A stretch of DNA of 13,077 bases from Chromatiaceae bacterium (GTDB lineage Bacteria > Pseudomonadota > Gammaproteobacteria > Chromatiales > Chromatiaceae): contig DTXR01000549.1 of NCBI GenBank assembly GCA_012962365.1, positions 1 to 13,077 on the forward strand. The letters run 5' to 3'. Made by a program: the position numbers and the translations under genes. Within the stretch, counting starts at the first letter, position 1, and each line of letters opens with the position of its first letter. Below the pieces are notes generated by a model that saw nothing but the letters and a program-made list of their open reading frames with translations, did no database searches and was not told where the DNA came from. Of the stretch, positions 7,877-13,077 are shown piece by piece.

Positions 7877-10399
7877 TCAGAAAGGCAGGGGAAGCTCTGG
7901 CGCAATCTGCGTCAACAGGGTGCGGAACCTGCTTTGGATCTCCTCCAATGCCTCTTTACTGCTTGCCTCGAAGCGCAGTATCAGTGCCGGCTGGGTCTTG
8001 GAAGCCCGCGCAAGCCCCCAGGAGTCTCCATACTCCACCCGCAGCCCGTCGAGATCAACGACATCCGCCTCGCCAAACTCACCCTGATGTTTCATGGCAG
8101 CAACGATCTGCCGCGCCCGCCCCGGAGGAGTAACCAGCTGCAGCAAAGACGTGGAAAATTCAGAATGGTATTCGGCAAAGGCCTCGGATACCGGCGTGGA
8201 TTCCAGAGCCAGAATTTCCAGCAACCTTGCAGCGGCGTATATGCCATCATCGAAGCCAAACCAGCGCTCCTGAATATAGATGTGGCCGGACATCTCACCG
8301 GCAAGCATGCCGCTGGTTTCCATCAGTTTTTCCTGCAGATCGGCATGCCCAGTTTTCCACATGATGGGGCGCCCGCCGCTTGCGAGTATCACTGCCGGCA
8401 AATTGGCGCTGCAAGCCACATCGTAAATGACGTCCGCACCGGGATGACGGCGGATAATATCACTACCCAGCTTCATGATGACTTCATCTGCAGCTATGGC
8501 TCTTCCCTTTTCATCGACGACGGCCAGAGCATCCCCATCTGCATCCAGTGCTACACCAATATCCGCTCCCTGCTTCTGTACCTCGGCGCACAAGAGCTTC
8601 AGGTTGTCGGTATTCGAAGGGTCAGGAAGATGATGGGGAAAGGAGGCATCCGGATCACAGAAAAGTGGAATGACTTCACAGCCCAGCCCTTCCAGCAGGG
8701 GCACGGCGAGTGAACCCGCAATACCGTTGCCACAATCCAGCACTACTTTCATCCCCTCGATCAGTTGCACATCTTCTGAAACCGCATGAATGTATTCATT
8801 GCGCATGTCTCTTGAAGATATGCTTCCCATGCCCTGCCGGCAATCTCCGTTCAGGATGCGTTCCCGAATTTCCAGCAACTGCGCCTGGCCCAACGGTTTA
8901 CCATCTACCGTGATCTTGAAACCATTGAAATCGGCGGGATTATGGCCGCCTGTGACCATCACGGAAGAGGTACTGGAGGTGGTGCGGGCCGTAAACGAAA
9001 CCAATGGCATGGGCGCAATCTCAAGATCCACCACATCACATCCGGAGGCCAATGCACCCGCTATTACTGATGAAGCATACTCACTGCTGGTACGGCGGTT
9101 ATCTCTGGCGACCAGGAGACTGTCTCCTCCGGCCTCCTGCACCATCGTACCGACCACCAGGCCAATAGCCTGGGCGATCTCGGCACTCAGATCGGACTCG
9201 CTGAGGCCACGTATGACATTGGCGCGAAACAGAGTTTCCGGCAACTGCTCGGGCGATAGACTACAGGCTTCGTGCTCCTGTGCTTGCCCCCGCTGCAAGT
9301 CATCGACGGTCAGATGACTCCTTCCTGCCTTGTTTTCCTCGTGCTCGGCTTTGACCGAAGCGGTGCGGGTAGCCTGGGCATAGCGCGTGAGCATTTCGAT
9401 CGCGGGGATGGACTCCTTCAGACGCGGAGAGTGAGTGGGCGCACCAAGGCGCTTCAGGGTGGCATCCACTAGGGTTACTGTCATCCCCATGTCCATTTGA
9501 TAGTCTCTTTGCAAGCGGCGATAGCTCCACAACAGGCTCAGAACCAGCAACACCGCCACGACCGTCGCCATGCCGGCAAGCACGGGTATGGATACGCCCG
9601 TGAATCCAGCGCTCACATAGTTCACATGCCACAGCGTTCCCGGGACAGTCATACTCCCCCCCGAGCCGGCGATGCCAGATCCCAGATACAGTAGCGGCAT
9701 CCCTGTATCCTGCTCCATCCGGATGGACACACCCTGAAACGGCACATCATTCAATCCTCTGGAAACAAGCGCGAAAGGGAAAGTCGCGAACAACACACCG
9801 GCAAGTTCGTCGCCATCTTTAACCGGCATGGCCACGAGAAAATAAACCTTTCCCTTGCTATCCTTCAATGCCTCGACGGGCACTGGCGCCGATTTCTCGC
9901 GCACGCGTTGATACATATCGGCAGCGGCATAACTGCCAAAAAGTTCCTGCTGCACTTTTTCATCATCCCAATCCTTCGCCGGCAACAATCTGGTCAGAAG
10001 CACATCCGGCAACGTTTCCTGGAGAAGCCTGTCTACTTCATCCATGGCCTGCTCTCCTTCGCGGACGGCCTGCAGCACCCCGGGTCGTGAAGCAGCCAGA
10101 CGAACCAGCTCTGACTTACCATGCACAACCGCGCTGGCATATTTTTGAACTACACTGCCAACCATTGCGGCTGACTGTTTCAGTTTTTCACTGGCCTGTT
10201 TGTTGCTCAACCAGCTCTGCGCTGCAACCAGAGCAGCAACCAGCAACACCGCCAGTATGAAAGCAGGAATAAAGTAGTACAGCATGGAATATGATCGGCC
10301 ATCGTCCGCTACAGGCCTGGCGGTTTGCTCTGTGACAGCTTCTTTTTCTTCTTCTGCCGCATTTTTATCTTTCCCAACTTTCTTCTTTTTACCTAACAT
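7877..10399 (-). CDS. Membrane-anchored AlgC-type phosphohexomutase homologue with altered active site
   Basis: AlgC interconverts mannose or glucose 6-phosphate and 1-phosphate. Numbering uses the ATG at 10399 (840 aa); a TTG at 10432 would add 11. The N-terminal half has a charged cytoplasmic stretch, membrane segments at about 39-63 and 270-291, and a Cache-like periplasmic region between them. Residues about 387-840 match the whole mutase, including DCGNGIAG, WKTGH (H685), GEMSGH (701-706), ERWFGFDDGIY and a C terminus ending LPLPF. The phosphoserine is Gly485 (TGGHNP for TGSHNP). Other changes are DADGDA (619-624) for DGDGDR, FRANVIRG for FRAYDIRG, ARDNRR for GRDGR, DVACSANL for DVKCTRRL and RASKTQP for RASNTTP. 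Three metal Asp, K495 and both His remain. This looks like a pseudoenzyme or a repurposed binding protein, so no symbol is given. Palindromic elements flank it. Confidence 0.9.
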   Translation of the reverse strand: MLGKKKKVGKDKNAAEEEKEAVTEQTARPVADDGRSYSMLYYFIPAFILAVLLVAALVAAQSWLSNKQASEKLKQSAAMVGSVVQKYASAVVHGKSELVRLAASRPGVLQAVREGEQAMDEVDRLLQETLPDVLLTRLLPAKDWDDEKVQQELFGSYAAADMYQRVREKSAPVPVEALKDSKGKVYFLVAMPVKDGDELAGVLFATFPFALVSRGLNDVPFQGVSIRMEQDTGMPLLYLGSGIAGSGGSMTVPGTLWHVNYVSAGFTGVSIPVLAGMATVVAVLLVLSLLWSYRRLQRDYQMDMGMTVTLVDATLKRLGAPTHSPRLKESIPAIEMLTRYAQATRTASVKAEHEENKAGRSHLTVDDLQRGQAQEHEACSLSPEQLPETLFRANVIRGLSESDLSAEIAQAIGLVVGTMVQEAGGDSLLVARDNRRTSSEYASSVIAGALASGCDVVDLEIAPMPLVSFTARTTSSTSSVMVTGGHNPADFNGFKITVDGKPLGQAQLLEIRERILNGDCRQGMGSISSRDMRNEYIHAVSEDVQLIEGMKVVLDCGNGIAGSLAVPLLEGLGCEVIPLFCDPDASFPHHLPDPSNTDNLKLLCAEVQKQGADIGVALDADGDALAVVDEKGRAIAADEVIMKLGSDIIRRHPGADVIYDVACSANLPAVILASGGRPIMWKTGHADLQEKLMETSGMLAGEMSGHIYIQERWFGFDDGIYAAARLLEILALESTPVSEAFAEYHSEFSTSLLQLVTPPGRARQIVAAMKHQGEFGEADVVDLDGLRVEYGDSWGLARASKTQPALILRFEASSKEALEEIQSRFRTLLTQIAPELPLPF

Positions 10400-10451
10400 G
10401 TACTCCCCCGCCAAGCGCAGTAGCCAACCCAAAAAGATCCTTTTTCAAATA

Positions 10452-10523
10452 AATTTCCTGAGTCCGTGGGTCCATCGGGGCACATAGCACAAGCTCCCTC
10501 TGAACCCACGGACTCAGGAAATT
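10452..10523 (-). repeat. Palindromic intergenic element, copy A, perfect 20-bp stem
   Basis: Two perfect 20-base inverted arms (10452-10471 and 10504-10523) enclose a 32-base centre. The inner 62 bases (10457-10518) are the same element as copy B. It starts one base after the coaBC stop and ends 52 bases before the preferred ATG of the algC-like gene. In coaBC mRNA it would fold into a very stable hairpin followed by TTTATTTG, so it could end transcription partly or protect the coaBC transcript from 3' decay. It occupies the position where dut is normally found. A short AAATT flanks both sides (10451-10455 and 10519-10523), which could be a target duplication but is too short to prove insertion. 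Confidence 0.85.
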
Positions 10524-10524
10524 G

Positions 10525-11724
10525 TTATTCATTTGCCTGATATCGGTTCGCCAGCAGATCCACCAGTGCTTCAGCAAGAAGTTGCTTGTCCTGCACGGGC
10601 AATTGCTCCTCACCTGCTGACCAGATGACCCGGAGTGAATTCTCATCGCGCTCGAAGCCCATACCCTCACCAACCCGGTTGGCCGCCAGCATATCCAGTT
10701 GCTTTGCCTGCAGCTTGGCCCTGGCATTTTCGATCAGCTTTTCCGTTTCGGCAGCAAATCCCAGTGTGAATGGCCCATCTTCCAGCGCGGCGACTTCTGC
10801 CAGAATATCCGGATTCCTGACCAAGGTGATATCCATTTTGTCTGCGGATTTCTTGATCTTCTGCTCCGAGGCATGTTCCGGGCGATAATCCGCTACCGCA
10901 GCGCACCCTGCGAATATATCAACAGCATGTATATTCTCAAAGACGGCTTCGTACATTTGCAACGCTGTTTGCACTTCAATACGCTCAACCCCCGGCGGAG
11001 AAGCGAGGCTAACCGGGCCGGAAACCAGTAACACATCGGCGCCTTTCTCCTGGAAGGCACGTGCCAATGCATAACCCATCTTTCCGGAACTGCGGTTGCC
11101 GATGAACCTGACCGGGTCTATGGCCTCATGAGTGGGGCCGGCTGTAACCAGAACCTTCTTGCTGGCAAACGGCATACTCTGTAACTCTTTTTTAAGTGTA
11201 GCAAGGATTTCCATCGGTTCCAGCATTCGACCAAAACCTTTGTCACCACAGGCCTGCTCGCCGCTTGCCGGCCCCAGTACGCGAACTCCCCTGCCTTCCA
11301 GTACAGAAAGGTTGTGCTGCACAGCGGGGTGCTGCCACATGTTGGTATTCATGGCAGGCGCTATGGCAACTGGTGATGGACAGGCAAGATACACGGTGGA
11401 CAACAGGTCGTTGGCCACCCCCTGCGCCATGCGCGCCATAAAATCAGCACTGGCCGGTGCAATCAGCATCCGATCAGCCCACCGTGCCAGTTCGATGTGT
11501 CCCATCGCGGCTTCGTGTTTCTCGTCAAACAGCGCTGTGCGCACAGGGTTGCCCGTCACCGCCTGAAAAGTCAATGGCGACACGAAGCGGCCGGCAGCTT
11601 CTGTCATAACCACACGCACGCTGGCTCCCGCCTTCAGCAGCAGCCTAGCCAGTTCTACACTCTTGTAGGCCGAGATTCCGCCGGTCACGCCCAGCAGGAT
11701 ATTCTGTTTTGCAACGCCCGCCAC
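10525..11724 (-). CDS. coaBC: Bifunctional phosphopantothenoylcysteine decarboxylase / phosphopantothenate-cysteine ligase
   Basis: Carries out two successive steps of coenzyme A synthesis: joining 4'-phosphopantothenate to cysteine with CTP (CoaB), then decarboxylating the product to 4'-phosphopantetheine with FMN (CoaC). The 399-aa length is normal. The CoaC half has GITGG-like GVTGGISAYKS (12-22), the catalytic histidine H76 in GHIELARWAD, the PAMN motif (123-126) and the active-site cysteine C159 in ASGEQACGDKGFGRM. The CoaB half begins at about 190 with VTAGPTHEAIDPVRFIGNRSSGKMG (N210), then AAVADYR (275-281) and the KIKK lysines (289-292). The start is GTG at 11724 with a weak GGTG upstream. 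The 135-base region shared with the divergent radC holds no promoter I could support. It heads the probable coaBC-algC-argB-slmA operon. Confidence 0.97.
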   Translation of the reverse strand: MAGVAKQNILLGVTGGISAYKSVELARLLLKAGASVRVVMTEAAGRFVSPLTFQAVTGNPVRTALFDEKHEAAMGHIELARWADRMLIAPASADFMARMAQGVANDLLSTVYLACPSPVAIAPAMNTNMWQHPAVQHNLSVLEGRGVRVLGPASGEQACGDKGFGRMLEPMEILATLKKELQSMPFASKKVLVTAGPTHEAIDPVRFIGNRSSGKMGYALARAFQEKGADVLLVSGPVSLASPPGVERIEVQTALQMYEAVFENIHAVDIFAGCAAVADYRPEHASEQKIKKSADKMDITLVRNPDILAEVAALEDGPFTLGFAAETEKLIENARAKLQAKQLDMLAANRVGEGMGFERDENSLRVIWSAGEEQLPVQDKQLLAEALVDLLANRYQANE

Positions 11725-11859
11725 TTTTCACCAGTCGTGTCATTGAATGTAAGAAAGTTCAAGAGTAACCCATGCCAGAAGCCCTGCAAAGGCACGAGCC
11801 TGGAAAACCGGCATCAAATGAGCTAGGCTTGCAACACCAACAACTTCAAGGATGAAGAC

Positions 11860-12534
11860 ATGGCAATCACCGACTGGCCGGAACAGGAACGTCCCAGGGA
11901 AAAACTGCTGCGCTCCGGCGCACAGGCGCTTTCCGATGCGGAACTCCTGGCCATTTTTCTCAGAACCGGCAGCAGGGGCATCAGCGCTCTGGATCTGGCT
12001 CGCCAGCTGCTGCAGGAATTTGGTGGACTGCGTCCGCTTCTTGCCGCCAGCCGCAGGGAATTCTGCTCCATGCACGGGCTGGGTGATGCCAAATACTGTC
12101 AGCTGCAGGCCGTAATCGAAATGGCTCATCGCCATCTGCGGGAATCACTTCAACGCGGCGATGCCCTCACCTCTCCCGGGCAGACACGCCAGTATCTTCG
12201 CCTGAGGCTGCAATCCTATCCTTATGAAGTGTTCGCCTGTCTGTTTCTCGACAACCGTCACCGCATTATTGCTTTCGAGGAGCTGTTTCAGGGAACCATC
12301 GATGGAGCAAGCGTCCATCCACGCGAAGTCGTCCGCCGCTGCCTGCACCACAACGCTGCGGCTGTCATTTTCAGCCACAATCACCCATCAGGCGTGGCGG
12401 AGCCCAGCCAAGCGGACAGGCAGATCACGCTGCGCCTGAAGGACGCGCTGGCGCTCATCGATGTGCGCGTACTCGATCATGTCATCGTGGGAAGTGAGGA
12501 GAGCATTTCATTGGCCGAACGCGGAGTATTGTAA
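11860..12534 (+). CDS. radC: RadC family JAB/MPN domain protein
   Basis: A RadC homologue; members have a metalloprotease-like JAMM fold and were named for a DNA repair role that later work has not upheld, so the activity is unknown. The 224-aa length is typical. The N-terminal UPF0758-type helical region shows [27 protein letters not shown] (11-37), with a helix-hairpin-helix-like segment at about 55-85. The C-terminal domain has the conserved [18 protein letters not shown] and the metal site H173-x-H175-x10-D186 in SHNHPSG...D. The ATG has AGGA seven bases upstream. Its position divergent from coaBC is the common gammaproteobacterial arrangement. It ends eight bases from the opposing small gene. 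Confidence 0.96.
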   Translation: MAITDWPEQERPREKLLRSGAQALSDAELLAIFLRTGSRGISALDLARQLLQEFGGLRPLLAASRREFCSMHGLGDAKYCQLQAVIEMAHRHLRESLQRGDALTSPGQTRQYLRLRLQSYPYEVFACLFLDNRHRIIAFEELFQGTIDGASVHPREVVRRCLHHNAAAVIFSHNHPSGVAEPSQADRQITLRLKDALALIDVRVLDHVIVGSEESISLAERGVL

Positions 12535-12542
12535 AGAAGTCT

Positions 12543-13061
12543 CTAGACGGACAAACGCCGCAACCCCGGATCCGGCTCGCTTTGCTCCCACATGCCGAGA
12601 AACTCATCGTGGAGATTCCGCACGGTATAGGGGCTGTTGTAGTCCAGCCGCGCATTGTTCAGGTCATTCCACAAATTGCGCAGGATAAAGCCCGCAGCGT
12701 CCGCCAGCATGAAACTGCGCTGATCCCCGCTGAACGCCTCGGCGCGCCTGCGTATTTCCATGCTGCCCGGCATGGACTGGGCAAGCTGCACCAGGCGACT
12801 GCCACCCCGGGCGAGTTCTTCGGTATCCGCCACCAGAATCCGGATGCGGGTGCTGGCATGGCGAATAATCAATTGCCGCACTGCCTCCTCGAAACAGGGC
12901 TGGTTGTATATTCCAGGATTCAGCCGGTGGGCACTGATATCCAGCCGCCGGCAACAGGCCGCCGCCATGTGGCAGCTGTGCGCCTTCAAATCCTCGAATC
13001 CGCCGATACTCACCGCTCCACTGGTCTCACCAAGCACAAAGTCTGTCAGTTCGCTGCCCAT
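12543..13061 (-). CDS. Small protein resembling DUF7931 proteins
   Basis: Function unknown. The 172-aa protein resembles gammaproteobacterial DUF7931 proteins, recalled from the pattern LDISAHRLNPGIYNQPCFEEAVRQL (40-64), then RIRILVADTEEL with GGSRLVQLAQSMPGSMEIR (86-104), followed by LADAAGFILRN. The pattern (an I.S..L.P..Y segment, then RILV.D...L) recalls phospholipase D-like half domains, but no HxK motif is seen, so enzymatic activity is not claimed. It is cysteine-rich near residues 30-37 (C30, C36, C37). The ATG at 13061 has GAGGA eight bases upstream. A TGA at 13075-13077 on the same strand just before it may be the stop of a gene outside the window, so it may belong to an operon entering from the right. 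It converges on radC. Confidence 0.7.
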   Translation of the reverse strand: MGSELTDFVLGETSGAVSIGGFEDLKAHSCHMAAACCRRLDISAHRLNPGIYNQPCFEEAVRQLIIRHASTRIRILVADTEELARGGSRLVQLAQSMPGSMEIRRRAEAFSGDQRSFMLADAAGFILRNLWNDLNNARLDYNSPYTVRNLHDEFLGMWEQSEPDPGLRRLSV

Positions 13062-13077
13062 ACCCAGGTTCCTCTCA

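Noticed and set aside
7877..10399. The algC-like gene as a broken pseudogene
   Set aside because: The frame is uninterrupted for 840 codons, the fold motifs and the C terminus are intact and codon use is like its neighbours, so loss of function by decay is not supported.

Overview
The window is a gammaproteobacterial chromosome segment with no sign of plasmid or phage genes. The evidence is the gene order and best-matching families: an rpsT tail, sucCD, an SlmA-type nucleoid occlusion factor, and the block radC / coaBC / algC / argB / slmA, which matches the pseudomonad and wider gammaproteobacterial arrangement. Base composition is moderately GC-rich. A 7TM-DISM diguanylate cyclase, a TauE/SafE permease and a DUF4124 protein fit a free-living or symbiotic environmental lineage. 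The genus cannot be fixed by reading alone.

Left part (1-5295). The 3' end of rpsT reads rightwards into a hairpin terminator. A membrane diguanylate cyclase comes from the right and ends inside that same hairpin. Upstream of it on the minus strand lie sucD and sucC (succinyl-CoA synthetase) and a TauE/SafE permease. A good sigma70-like promoter sits between sucD and the cyclase gene.

Middle (5302-6279). One rightward gene encodes an exported coiled-coil protein with an N-terminal DUF4124 domain. It is divergent from the permease and convergent with slmA.

Right part (6292-11724). coaBC, an algC-type phosphohexomutase gene, argB and slmA run leftwards as a probable operon covering coenzyme A synthesis, sugar-phosphate metabolism, arginine synthesis and division control. 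Two things here are unusual. First, the AlgC-like protein is anchored in the membrane by a sensor-like N-terminal half, and its catalytic core lacks the phosphoserine (TGGHNP in place of TGSHNP) along with several other active-site residues, while the frame and the rest of the core are intact. Second, that gene is bracketed by two 62-nt copies of one palindromic element, each just after a stop codon, with a compensatory base-pair change between the copies. The dut gene expected between coaBC and algC is absent, and one copy of the element occupies that place.

End (11860-13061). radC reads rightwards, divergent from coaBC. A small DUF7931-like protein converges on it. No stretch above 300 bases is without a gene.
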